Positions 35,801 to 46,500 of a stretch of DNA of 64,000 nucleotides are shown piece by piece. The stretch comes from Yamagishiella unicocca. Lineage: Eukaryota > Chlorophyta > Chlorophyceae > Chlamydomonadales > Volvocaceae. A program made the position numbers and the translations under genes. The DNA lies in NCBI GenBank assembly GCA_003116995.1, contig BDSL01000005.1, positions 1,240,001 through 1,304,000 of the forward strand. Reading direction: 5' to 3'. Position 1 is the first letter of the stretch. Every line of letters begins with the position of its first letter. Below the pieces are notes generated by a model. The model was given only the letters and a program-made list of their open reading frames with translations, ran no database searches and was not told where the DNA came from.

Positions 35801-38184
35801 AGCGAGGGCGTCAATCCCGGTGTTGACCTCGGGGATGCACACCAACACGCTGCCGTACAGCTCTGTACCTCGGCGTACGGGCAGAAGCAGGAAGCTTTCG
35901 TGCGGCAGGTGTATTTGAAAGAGCTCTGGCGGATCCAATGGTCGAGGTACAGAAGATCTTTTTGCGCAGGGTAGTTGGCGCTAGTTTGCCTCCGAACAGG
36001 CAACTCTTCGCAGAGTCCTCTCAACTGCCTTTGCATCACTTTTGGGCACAGCAAGTGTTTGGTTTTTGGAAGCGCCTGAGTAAGCAGCCCTCGACGCTCG
36101 CACAGGCAGTCTTAGAGGAGGATATTTTTGCATGGTTGGAATCGGATCGCTCGTCAAGCGAGCATGAATATTTCTGGGCTGGTAAGGTGCTGCGGATTCT
36201 TGGAGCACTTGGGTACGACTATCGCCAACATGTGAGCGCAACGTTGAGTAATGTGGACAAAGCCAAGGCAATAGCCGCGTTGGAAATCCCGTTTGACAAG
36301 GTGCTAGAGGAGTTCAGGCGGCGTTTGCTGCTCGATTGGAACTCGAGCGATATTGATATGGATCCGCGGGTTTTTCCCGAATTTGCAGCAGGAGACAGTG
36401 ATCGCGGGAAGCCGGGCGTAACAATGTGTCGCTACTCGAATTGGATGGGCGTTGCATATGCCCCCGATGCGCATACAAAGAAGCTCGATCACCTTCGCGC
36501 GTGTATGCCTCGGAAGCATCACACGGCGCTGATGCGTTTTCGTCTCGGCTGTTGGGATCTCGACGTAAGTCGTTTTGCACGTCGGCCGCGTAAGCCACGT
36601 GTTGAGAGAACGTGCCGAGTGTGCCGTGGGGATATGGTAGAAGACGAGTTTCATGTTCTTATGGAGTGTCCCGTGTATGAGCCCCTCAGACGAGCTGTAG
36701 ATTTTCCTACTGGACAGGATATGCAAGTGGTGATGACTACGTGGGATCAGGTGAAACTAGGCAACCTTTTGGCTCAGATACAGAGGGCGCGGACAGAGTC
36801 ATTAAGGGAATAATCCCGATTTTCTAGTATTAGTTCTTGAAGTGCGCCCTTTGACGGATGTCCGTTATGGGGGGACGCATGCTACTGGCGCGAGCCAGTA
36901 CGACATGTAATAAATCGTAAATCGTAAAGCTTTCCGCGTTTTCATAGGCGGCCAACGCTTGCCAGTCATGAGGCAGAGGCTCCAGGAGAGCTGCTGGGGC
37001 ATGCAGCACGGGCTTCTGTGGGAATCCGAATCGCGCAGTTGATAGGGCGAGGCGTGGAGGGCGGTCAGGTTGGTCGTCATGGTGGCGGCGGTGGTGGTGG
37101 TAGTGGTGGTGGTTTTCCACGACTGAAAGAAACCACACGCATGTGAGGGCACCTTATTGCAAATTAAAGCGGTGTCAACAGGCATGCCGGGTCGCAGAAT
37201 AAGACGCGGGAAGTGGAGTACTGTGGAGCACCAATCACCAGTTTCCCCACCAGCTACAAACCGACCCAGATTGATGATACCTTCCACACTGGTCCTCCCG
37301 AAGACCACCAGATGCTTGCGCTACTACTTTCAGCCCTCAACCACGCACTACCAATACACCCACGGCACTGCCGCGAGTCCTGCGCCGCAACTGCGCCCTA
37401 TCTTGGCAATCACAGCACGCAGCGACCCTCAGTCGCGTTACAGCCAGTTTCAGTACCTTTTTCTCCAGTAGCGCTGCGTGACTGAACCCGTGCGACGTTG
37501 CCTCAATCTGGCCAGGCGGTACGCGGTGCGCAGCGGGACCCGCGCTATGGACGACGACCGCGTGGGACCAGTCAGAGCTGTAGATGAACAGGCTGCAAGT
37601 GATAGGTAAGGAGGGAGGAGGGCTGATGCCAATACGACGGGATTGATTGGTGAGTCCCTACAGCGCAGGGCTATCGGGGGCTATCGGCTGTGACTGCTGT
37701 GGCAGCACGCAAGCCTACACGTTCGCATCTGCCGGGGCTTTACGACAGGGTAAATCGTTACATATTGACAGCAACCAAAGCCAAAGCCGGTGGAATCCTA
37801 ACTTCCGAAAGCGGTTTTGCATCATGTAGGGCCGGACCTGACGACCGTGTGATGCTTCCCTGCCAAAGCATCGAGCCGCTCCCGCCAGGTGCTTGTGGTG
37901 GCAAATAGGAGGCTGTCCACCGCTGTCTTGAGCAGCTGCCGGCGCTGCAAGAAGAGGCAAATAACATGACGCTAAGAAGGACTTGCCTAAGCGGCGGTTT
38001 CTCAAAATTTAGCAACATGTTTTATTAGCAGGTTCAGCCCTAGGTGCGGTATGTTGTCCCGCACCTTAAGGACGGCTGGGACCTTGGGCTCCTCCACAAC
38101 CCTGACGGTGGCTGCCGTGGCGGATCCAGCATCTCGAAAGCAAGCACCAAAGCAACCTAACATGTTTCTAGTAGAGGCGGTCAT
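26843..38184 (-). CDS. GAF-like sensor + TKL (MAP3K/Raf-like) protein kinase, coding exon interrupted by a LINE
   Basis: Minus-strand exons, high to low: 38017-38184, 37838-37944, 37457-37592, 37153-37320, 37015 to 35787 (split by the LINE), 35619-35756, 35454-35559, 34667-34793, 32830-34274, 32361-32673, 32027-32147, 31629-31653, 31247-31345, 30497-30742, 29866-29962, 29583-29609, 29019-29324, 28443-28559, 27856-28021, 26843-27737. Excluding the insert they code 1666 residues, in frame throughout. The N-terminal ~400 residues look GAF-like (ELYGSVLVCIPEVNTGIDAL). A long low-complexity middle follows. The kinase has the Gly loop IGRGGQGMVFQG, VAVK lysine, catalytic loop HCDIKPSNVLL (Cys for Arg of HRD), DFG, SPES and a Ser/Gly/His-rich tail. 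With the insert, translation stops at 36830. It may therefore be a null allele or pseudogene unless the insert is spliced out. Confidence 0.85.
28581..28640 (+). repeat. Diverged copy of dispersed intronic repeat
   Basis: Contains CCCGTGTACGCGAGGAAAAC then TTTAGAACAGACGTTTCGAG, matching the copies at 58224 and 62441. It lies in the kinase intron just upstream (minus strand) of the DFG exon. Confidence 0.65.
28916..29055. repeat. 35 bp minisatellite that copies an exon end and its 5' splice site, 4 copies
   Basis: On the minus strand each unit contains ACCTGCAAGCTGAGCG followed by the donor GTGGGT. Copies of the exon/donor junction sit 35 bp apart, at about 29020, 28985, 28950 and 28915. The first is the end of the catalytic-loop exon (GWTCKLS, completed as D of DFG by the next exon). 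Confidence 0.88.
31699..32038. repeat. 41-42 bp minisatellite carrying a copied exon-end/donor junction, 8 copies
   Basis: On the minus strand each unit contains CTTCAG followed by GTGGGGCAGGGCTG. Junction copies end near plus positions 31740, 31782, 31824, 31866, 31908, 31949, 31991 and 32032; the last is the real exon end (PDF before the junction). Two subtypes alternate at the 31949 and 32032 end. Confidence 0.9.
32223..32376. repeat. 66 bp repeat carrying a copied exon-end/donor junction, 3 copies
   Basis: The 16 bp string CCTCACCCATGTCCCC recurs at 32223, 32289 and 32355. In minus orientation it is the exon end GACATGG plus donor GTGAGG. Only the copy at 32355 adjoins the open frame. 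Confidence 0.85.
34810..35250. repeat. Degenerate tandem repeat in kinase intron
   Basis: Irregular 20-40 bp units built on GAGGAAACTCGTGGTCCGAC and AAAAGAGATAAAGTGTGGTC fill most of the intron between exons 35454-35559 and 34667-34793. At least ten degenerate copies are visible. No splice-site copy was recognised. Confidence 0.8.
35892..35899. repeat. Target-site duplication, left copy
   Basis: AAGCTTTC, identical to 36927-36934. On the minus strand it reads GAAAGCTT, part of the kinase codons for Glu-Ser-Phe. Confidence 0.85.
35938..36813 (+). pseudogene. C-terminal fragment of LINE ORF2 (post-RT and zinc-knuckle region)
   Basis: A 291-residue open frame begins MVEVQKIFLRRVVGASLPPN and continues in the style of the region after the reverse transcriptase domain of L1-clade elements (FWAQQVFGFWKRL). 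Near its end it has the CxxC...H...C pattern, RTCRVCRGDMVEDEFHVLME followed by CPVYEPLRRAV, typical of the zf-RVT zinc-binding motif. No reverse transcriptase catalytic motif or endonuclease is present, so it cannot be autonomous. The frame continues open upstream to the truncation point. Confidence 0.82.
36883..36900 (+). other. Stem-loop in LINE 3' region
   Basis: TACTGGC, loop GCGA, GCCAGTA: a perfect 7 bp stem 26 nt before the element's 3' end. 3' stem-loops are recognised by the reverse transcriptase in some LINEs. Confidence 0.6.
36927..36934. repeat. Target-site duplication, right copy
   Basis: AAGCTTTC, immediately after the LINE tail. The kinase frame resumes here on the minus strand (AAYENAES). 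Confidence 0.85.
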
Positions 38185-38496
38185 ATGCGTTCAGCACATA
38201 CAGCTACGACGCGTAGCGTCAGAAACGTTGGCGCAGCATTTTTACCGAAGACGATTGTCTCTGAACACCACATGTCGTTACATATCCATAGGCATTAGGA
38301 GTAAGTGATTGGTGGGTACCTTTCATGACGACATTTATCTTGACCAGCACGACGGATCTATTGTATACAGCATATTACAAAGCTACATGCAGCCGATATT
38401 GTGTAACGTAACCTTACGGCTTAGGGAACCTTCAAATGACTCCTAGACGGCCCGACGTCCTGTGTGTACTGCGCGATCGAGTTAACCGTCAAAGCG
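38185..38496. promoter_or_regulatory. Kinase upstream region and MAD3 3' end
   Basis: The 312 bp between the kinase start and the MAD3 stop are AT-rich. A minus-strand TGTAA (TTACA at 38375-38379) is a candidate MAD3 polyadenylation signal. The kinase promoter must lie here or within MAD3. Confidence 0.45.
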
Positions 38497-41400
38497 TCAA
38501 TCCTCAGAGTCGCGTACATACTGCGTATCCTCGTAAATCTGCAACGAGCCTCCTAAGTTGCGGTGCTGCTGCCCAGCGCCGACAGTGGATTGCACTGGGA
38601 AAACCCTTGCGGCATGTACGGTCGCCGCCTCCCTCGGTCCCCCCATCCTGGGCGATACGCCAGACGTTGGCAAACCAGGTCTCTGCGTCCTGTTCTGCGC
38701 TGCAAGAGGTGCCGGCGCTGCAGCAGCCGAGAAGCTCTCGCCGTTTGTCTTAATGGCTCTGCCAACTGCGCTGCTAGTTGAGGCAGCTGCGGCCAGCTGT
38801 GGCGCATGCGGTCGCGTTAGGAACTCTGTGTCTTCAAGGATGAACGCGCCCCCGGGAAGGACCGCGTTGTTACTCGCGTTGCCTGTAGCACCGCCCCGAG
38901 CCGGGCCCCGCGGGATGAACTCCGTGTCCTCATAAATTGCGGACACTTCAGAGGCCTGCAGCTGACCATGGGACTGGTTCACAATCGGCAAAGCCCTGGT
39001 ACCTCCTCCACCTGAGCTCCCGTGGGAAAGAGTTGCTGCGGCGGCGGCAGCTGCCGCTGCGGGTCCAAGGAAGAACGTGTCCTCATGGACTGCCAGGGCG
39101 GGTGCCGTCGCCGCCGCGGTGGTGGCGGCGGAGCTGCTGGCCATGGTGCCAAACACACCGCCGGCTCCGCTGCAGGGGTGGCCCCGGCCGCTGGCATTCA
39201 AGACCGGCCCCCCGAAACTGCGGCCCGCGTTTGCGAGACGGCGCACATCCGAGTTGCTAATGGGTTTCATGGAGGCTGTGGCGCCGTTGTCGACAGCCGT
39301 GCGTCGGCCGAGCTGCAGAAATCAGTAGAGCAGGAAACGCAAGGATGAGGTCCGTAAGAAATGTCATGGGGACGCAGGTTCCCGTACCAATGCTCCGATG
39401 GAAAACGCGAGAGGGCGGCATCCAGCGGGCGGCATTGCGACCTAGCGTTAAGGGTCCCTAAGCTTTTTTCCCGCTAGTAATTTGGTTTGCCCTGAAATAT
39501 CGGTCCACGGGTTCCCTCCTACCCTACCTTACGCGCCTCCTCATGGGGCAACGTGTCGCTGAACATGTCGTTCAGAGCGTCGAAAGCTAGCCGTGTGTGG
39601 AGCGTCACGGTCGGTTCGGCTGCGGGTGCGTGAACAGGCGGCGGCGCGGGCCCTGCCGGTTGCTGCGGTGCAGGCCGCCATGCCGGCTCCGGCTCCCTGC
39701 GGGGTGGCTGCGGCTGTGGCTGCGCCGCTGCGACCGCCGGTTCTGAGCTGCTGCTGTGCCCCGGCTTGCCTAGGTGCTGGTGCGGCAGGTCCTCGCTGAA
39801 CAGGGAGTTGAGCAGGTCAAACGCGCCGCGAGTGGAGATGGTGACGGTGGCTTGCGTGTCGTCGCTCGTGTGGTCACGGCCACGAACAGCGGCGCGCACG
39901 TCGGTGGCCTCCGCCGTTGGCGCAGCCGGCAACTTTGGTACGGGGCCTTTCGCTCCAGACGGTTCGGGCCGCGGGGCTAAGGTCGCGCGGGGGACCGGCG
40001 CGGCATCGGCAAGTGCCCGCCGCTTGGCATTTACTCCACCGGCTCCCGTATCGTTTTCGTTCGCGGAAGCGCTGCCGCCCTTTGGAAGGTCCTCCAATGC
40101 CGTGCTTCCCGTCTGTTTCCCGGCTGCGGCCGGGACTGGTGGCGCGACCTGGCCAAGGGGGTTGCTGCGGGCTGCAGGGCCCCCTGCGCTGCAGTGCGCC
40201 TCCATGTGTGCCGGAGGGCAGGATAAGCCTCCACCTCCGCCAACGGTGCTTCCACCAACTCCGCCAACGGTGCTTCCTCCAACTCCGCCAACGGTGCTTC
40301 CGCCACAATGGGAGCGTGCTCCACCGCTAGAGCCGGCGGTAGGCTTCGTCGACACGCCCCTGCAAGCCGATGCTTGGGCACCGCTGCTCTCGCAAGCGTC
40401 CGCGCGGCTGTCCTTGCAAGCACCACTTCCGGAAGGCGCAGAAAGTGCAGCGCGGTCGCCGGCGGTGTGCAGTGCTGGTGCGAGCTGGGCGTTGGGGTTC
40501 CGCCGATACCACGCCTCTGCCCTGAGCTCCTCAAACGACATCTCTTCGACGCCGCCGTCACTTTTACCCGTGCCCACACTCTCGCCCGCTGCGTTCCCTC
40601 CTTGCGCCTGGAGACGGACAGCCGGCACTTCTGATGTGCCAGCCGCCGCTTCAGCCGTTGGAACCGACCCCAGCCTGGTGTGGTAACTGCTTCTGGAAGC
40701 AGCTTCCGTCGGCCGCTGCCAGCTCGCTGGCGCTGCAGCCGGTGCGGGCAGCGGCGCGCCTGGCAGCAGGGTATGAGATGGGCCGCCCGGGACTGCGGGT
40801 GCGGCCAGAGCTGCCTGAGCCATTGATCCCATTATGGATTGTGCAGCGGCAGGCAGCAGGCCCCGCAGCAGCGCCGGCGGAGGTGCTAGACTGGACATCA
40901 GTGCATCCACGCCAGGCATCCCAACGCCCGCCGGTTGCAACAGCGGGTGACTTGTCGAAAGACCCGGCCCGGCCGCTTCTCTGCCGAATCCTGGGTTCAG
41001 CGGTCCGGCCCCGCCAGCCGTGATCCCGGCAGATTCAGGGTCACCGCCGTCCTGGAACTCCTCGTCGGTGAAGATGGCCAGGCCGCTGGCACCTCCGCTG
41101 GGCGGCCCCGCGGCTGCCGGAGAGGCGCCAGGCAGGAGGGCTGCCTGGCTCCACGTGCTGGGGCGATCGAGGTTCTCCTTCCGGATGACCCCATACGGCT
41201 TGAGCTCGCGTAGGTTGTTCACCTGGGTGGCATGTGTTATGTTACCCGTGTTTGTGCCGCGAGTTGTATTGGGTACGGCGAGGGCATGAGCGATGAAGGC
41301 ATGAGCGACGTGGCACCAAAAAGTAGTGGCAGCGCCAAATGTGGTCGTTCACATGGCATGCGTGCAAGGAGCCAGATGAAAGGGCATGGGCGAGGGCCGT

Positions 41401-43099
41401 GGGGATCCCGGGGCAGTGCGAGGGCAACACCGTGGGCTTGGAGCCTCGGTGCACACGGCATCGCGGCGCTCGCTCCGCATGGCCCCCATGCAGCGTACTA
41501 TTGCCTTACTGCGCTTCGGACAGCTTACCTGTGGCATGCTGCTGTAACCCGGCAGACCGGGGAAGGGGTTCTCCACCCCAGCAAACTCCTCATCCTCGAG
41601 CAAACCAACTGCTGGGCGCAGCCCGCGCTGCTGCTGCTGAGCTTGCTGACCCGGACGAGGCCCGAGCAGCGACGCATGCTGTGGTGGTGGCGCCGCGGCT
41701 CCGAAGATGCCTCCCAGCGTGCTCTGCTGCTGTTGGGCCGCTCCATGAGGCCTGCCGCCCGGTCGGCCGCCCAGGGTGGTCAGGGAGGAACGCACGGGCT
41801 CCGGAGGCGGTGGCCCCATGACCTGCTCGTCTTGGATCTTCCGCTGGAGGCGGTGGGCCTGTCAAGAGCGGACGTCATTCGACACATGCCCCTCCAAAGA
41901 AGAGTTTGAGTTGACCCAAATCAGCGGAGGAACCCATACAGTTTGGTAAGGTAGTGGCCCGCAGGACAGCCAAGTGAGCTTACCATGCGCTGCTGAAATG
42001 CCATGTGCTTCTGTTTCAGCCGCTCAAGTGGCTTAGCACCCCTGCAGCGCACACGTACACGCGGTTTACGGGTCAAGATCAGAGGTGAGCTGTACGCCCT
42101 TGAGAGAGCGTACGGCACCGTAAATCGGCTCTGGTCCTGACCTATCCGCACCCACCGCTGCACTCCGTCCTGGTACACAGCGTCTGCGTCCGGGAAGTTA
42201 CCCTTCAGTTCAAAGTATGTAGCGTAAGCTTCGTAGTACAGAGTGAAGGCACGACCAATGCCCTTTTCCTGCGCGTCCAAATCAACATGAAAGGGGTGGG
42301 TCCGTCTACGAGTTAGAGGGGATGCCCGTGATAGCTGACGCGACCAGTCCGGCAACAAGCCTTCCCTTGCAATGATTTCTTGTACGGCTAGCTTTTCCCC
42401 CTAGTCGATGGCAGCCAACCAGGGTTAGTTCCGCGGAGAGATATGCCGTCGCTTCACATCTTAAACGCAGGGCGACACACCTTAAGGAAGAGGAAAACAT
42501 CGCCCGGGTCGGGCAAGCAGTCAGCCTGTGTGGCCAAGGGCGGTAAAGGGGCGTCTCGTAAGGCATCATTTTCGCAGGATAAGACAGCGGTACTTGGGCA
42601 CCTACATATTGAATCCAAATCCGAAGAAACCGGATGTCGCTGGTGTATCGAGGGTATTTCTGCAGGTCCTTCGTGCAGGCCTCCAAGACTTTCATTAAAT
42701 CAGCTTTGCCACCGCCCACGCCATACTCCTGCATCCACTTGATGTACCTGCGGGCGCCCCAGGGGATTCGGAGGTAACGATACCGCTAGTAACACAATGG
42801 TTAATGGCCATCGAGCCCCATCGCCCTACGCTAAGCACGGACGGGCAGCTGGTCGCACCTCTGCCATGCTTCCAGAGGGTCTTCTCCTTTGTAGTCCGAA
42901 ACCTCCGCCCACAGCTCCCTGCAATAGGCCGATTTGCAAATTAGAATTTGGATCCAGAGGCTGCGCCGCTCATCATCCACGCTCACCTTCGCTTTGCTTC
43001 AAGTGCGTCCGTGGCAGGGTCCGCCAGCTCCTGTAGAGCTGCTTTGCTGCGCCCCTGACGAATCGGAACGCAATTCTCTTTAGTCAGCTCCCAGTCCAT
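38497..43099 (-). CDS. MAD3: MAD3/BUBR1-like spindle assembly checkpoint protein (no kinase domain)
   Basis: Minus-strand exons 42987-43099, 42859-42918, 42606-42747, 42481-42525, 42156-42268, 41984-42041, 41529-41858, 39528-41222 and 38497-39312 give 1123 residues in phase. The N terminus has the first KEN box in WELTKENCVPIRQGR, then the TPR-like Mad3/BUB1 homology region (YIKWMQEYG, YPRYTSDIRFLRIWIQY, KGIGRAFTLYYEAYATYFEL, GAKPLERLKQKHMAFQQRM). Later come a second KEN (IRKENLDRPSTW) and a BUB3-binding GLEBS-like motif (EEMSFEELRAEAWYRR). KEN1 is what makes MAD3/BUBR1 an APC/C-CDC20 pseudo-substrate inhibitor. A paired motif, TRGAFDLLNSLFSEDLPH and TRLAFDALNDMFSDTLPH, and six [ED]DxxF-like motifs lie in the C-terminal two thirds. 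No kinase domain is found before the stop. The start is fixed by the KEN-containing exon. Confidence 0.92.
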
Positions 43100-43566
43100 G
43101 ACTGCCAGGGCCCCCGTTACGGAGTTTGGGGGCTTTTCTAAAGGAACATGTTTGCGGTGATGCCCGATGAGCTACGTGCGTAAATATGATCCAATTAATG
43201 CTATGGCTATTTGAAGGAAGTGAGTTTGCAGCTTGGGAGGTCGTGAGAGATGGATGAAGGATAATTACGCATGGCACCCCGGGCCATCTGTCTGTCTCCG
43301 ATTGAGCTTTAAGCCGCGGAACCTGTATGTCACATTCATACATCCCAGCCAAAAGCAATATTCCTAATTGTTTCATGGACTTGTTTATTATAGCATGCGC
43401 GGCAAGCCACGGCGTCGATACGCATGGTTCCTAGGAGCTAGGACGGTCCTTGTGCTTGCGCTCCGTGTTACAGGCCAGCGCCCAGTCAATGCCTTAAATC
43501 TATGCAAATCATTTCCTTACAGAGCGGTCACTATATTGGTGGCCTTTCCCCCTAGCCCATCCCGAA
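43100..43566. promoter_or_regulatory. Shared upstream region of divergent MAD3 and SLX1
   Basis: The start codons at 43099 (-) and 43567 (+) are 467 bp apart. Both a checkpoint gene and a recombination nuclease would be driven from here. No motif was assigned. Confidence 0.5.
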
Positions 43567-46500
43567 ATGCGTGACTTCTACGGTTGCTACTTGCTGACCA
43601 GCAAGGCGCCTCAAGCCAAGGGTAGAACTTACATCGGGTGAGAAAGCAGCGCTGCGAAATGCAGCTTGCAGTCATCCTGGATCCAGGTTGCGCACGGTTG
43701 CCGTGAACTACCGCAGGTTCACTGTCAACCCACGGCGGCGAATCCGTCAGCACAATGGGCTCATCACTGCAGGAGCATGGAAGACCTCAAAGTGGGTTAT
43801 CTGGTTTTGTGTATGAAGCCGGGCGCCTAGGTGTCTCACCTGGGTTCGGTGCGGACAGTTGTATGTGGCCTCACGTCAAGATACAACTGTCCGCACTCAG
43901 CCAAGGTCCCGGGCGACTCGATGTATTCATAATCTTGTATCATGGCGTAACCGGTCCTGCCTCCCGCCTGGTCTGTGCAAACGCTGCTGGTGCGCCCCCC
44001 AGATGGCGCCCGTGGGAGATGACGCTGGTGCTGTTTGGCTTTCCAACAAAGGTTTGCACACCGTGAAGGCTCCCTTCCAGGATAAGGCTTCCTAAAGCCA
44101 TTCCGGTTGTCAGCACGTTGGCATGTTTCCATGCCTCACCACCAGCGGTTTCGCCATGAATCCGTCCATGTACTGCTGCAGATCCAGGCGCTGCAATTCG
44201 AGTGGGCATGGCAGCACCCGCAGAAGAGCCTCATCGTGCGGCCGATCGCGCAAGCTCTTGGGCCCAAGAAGCTCATGGGGTTGCGAGGCAAGGTGCGCTC
44301 GGCGTTGGGGTGCGTGCTTGGGTGGGTTGGGTTTGGCGCAGAGAGCCCGAGCGGGGTTGCTGCTGCGGGCAGCGCACGGGCACGACCCGGCACCGAAGTC
44401 CACTGGCACAGATCCTGGTGGTAGTTGCGGGTGCAGGCCAACTGGTAGGCGTGGTAGGCAAACACCACTCTTACGACTGCCGTCGTGGTGCAAGCGTCTG
44501 CATCACCCGCCAGGTGCACACAATGGTGCGCACACTAACATCAGGACTTGGATCCATATGGGTCAGCCCACCCTCCGAGCACACCTACCATTATCCTAAG
44601 GGTCATCCGTGCGGATTCATTGTGTGTTGATCCGCGCAGATCCTCCTGATGCTCAGCATGCTGCACGAGTCCCCCTGGCGCCACTTCCCGCTCACTCTAC
44701 AGTACCTGCAGCCCGAGTACGCTGCCATGGTCAAGGGTACGTGCACATCGCGTTCGGGCGTCACGGTGTGGAACCTTGGCGCGGTGGAAGGTCAGCGGGT
44801 CCAAGCCGTGTAGCCCCCCCAGGCTTGAGGCGCAAAGGGCCTGTGCGTGCAGGAGCTTGCTGCTCGCTTGCAGAGGTAGCGAGCCCTACGCGATTTGCAA
44901 AGCGAGGTTTCTGCAAACCCGAACCTGTGACCTCCGCGCCAGTCGAGGCTCGCCTTAGGTTCCAGCCCGACGAAGACAATTCGTGGACCAGCAGCCCGTT
45001 GCGCTGGGCGCTGAGTGCTGAGCTCAGGTTTGCACCATCGATGCCGGCGGCCAACCTCTCGCCTACACCTCCGTTCACGTCCGCTTGGCTTCTCTCCATG
45101 TGTCGGCCACGGGTTTCCTATCAACTTCTTGGTTGAAACTCGGGTTGGATGGACGGCGCCCCTCTCTTGCGTGCCGCGTGCACGCCTGCAGAGAGTGTCG
45201 CCAGCGCGCCAAGCCACGTCCGCGTCTTCACGGCCCCCATGGAGGAGCTGCCCCTGGCGCTTGACGATATGGATGAGGACGGCGACAGCGCCGGAGACGG
45301 CGAGGGAGAGCGCGACGGGGCGCAGCGGCGCGCGGGCGGCCGGGGAGTGGGGTCGGGCGGGCCTGACGCTGGGGTAGCCAGCGCCGGTGAGGGTGCCAGC
45401 GGAGCCAGTGATGCCGCGGAGAGCGGCGATGAGGTACGGTTGCTCGTGGCGCTGCGATGCTCTTTGGTGCGAGTAGGCGACGGGGCTTGATGGGGCACTT
45501 ACTTGATCAGTTGCTCTTCGTGCTTATCGTAAGCCTTTCCGTTAGGCAGCCGCTGAGCTGTTGCGTGTTGGTGCCATGCATGGAGCGCCAGAGCATGGGT
45601 GGGGCCGGGCCCCAGGCGTACTAGCGGTGGCGACCTGGGGATCCCTTTCATTTGGTTACCCGCGGCAGGAGCTCATGGAGGGCGGGCCGCCCGGCCTCGC
45701 TGCACCCGCTGCGAGGCACGCGCACCTCAATGGGGCCGACATGACAGCAGCAGCCAACGACGGTGACGTCGGCACCGCGGCCGGCGCAGCCGCCGCGGCC
45801 AAAAACACGCGCCTGTGCTGCGGGATCTGCCAGGTCATCATCCAGCGGCACATCCTCGTCTGTAGCGCTTGCGGCGTGACGTTCCACTTGGACTGCCTTG
45901 CGGCGCGATGGTCGAGCATTGGAGGAGGCGAAGCAGGTTCGGGAGCGGGGGGAAGCGGCCATGAGCGGGCCCGCTTCGGGGGCGTGCCGGAGCAGGGGCA
46001 CTGCCCCGCCTGCGGCGGCCTCCACAGTTGGATGGCGATGCTGGAAGGCATGCAGACCATTGGCTGGGGCAACAAGCCGCGAGGGAAACGCAGGTACGCG
46101 CTAGCGGTGCTGGGATGGGGAGTGGAAGGTGGATGTCTTGGCAGCTGCGTAGGCTTATGGACGGGCGTGCGAAGGCCCTAGCTTTAGGGGGCCAGGTCTG
46201 CGATTCGTACGGCAGCAGGTCAGGTACGATAGGAGCAATTGCGCGAGTCCGTCAGAGGCCGTTATAGCCGCATTTACAGGTACCGCAACGTTTGGATTCG
46301 AGCCTCCAGTCCGAACCTGTGGTGTAGAGGCTGTCAGCACGTCCGCACTGCCTCCTTACTCCGTGTGCTGCAGGCAGGCCAAGAAGGCGCCCAAGGCGGC
46401 GGTGGCGGTGGAAGCGTTGCCGCCACCGCAGGACGCGGCGAACAAGAAGGGTGCCGCCGAGGCGGGGCCTGCTGCCAAGGGCCGCAAGCGCACAGCCAAG

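Larger units (their letters stand above)
35900..36926 (+). mobile_element. 5'-truncated non-LTR retrotransposon (LINE, L1-like) insertion
   Basis: About 1.03 kb inserted in a coding exon of the minus-strand kinase gene, in opposite orientation. It is flanked by identical 8 bp repeats (AAGCTTTC). It holds the C-terminal part of a LINE ORF2-like frame, a short 3' region with a 7 bp stem-loop at 36883-36900, a TGTAA signal at 36906, and ends in a short ATCGTAA-type tail rather than poly(A). More AT-rich than the host gene. The 5' end is truncated within the region after the reverse transcriptase, as is common for LINEs. Confidence 0.85.

Noticed and set aside
39593..41213. Long plus-strand frames antisense to MAD3
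   Set aside because: Shadows of the minus-strand exon that contains KEN, GLEBS and repeated motifs.
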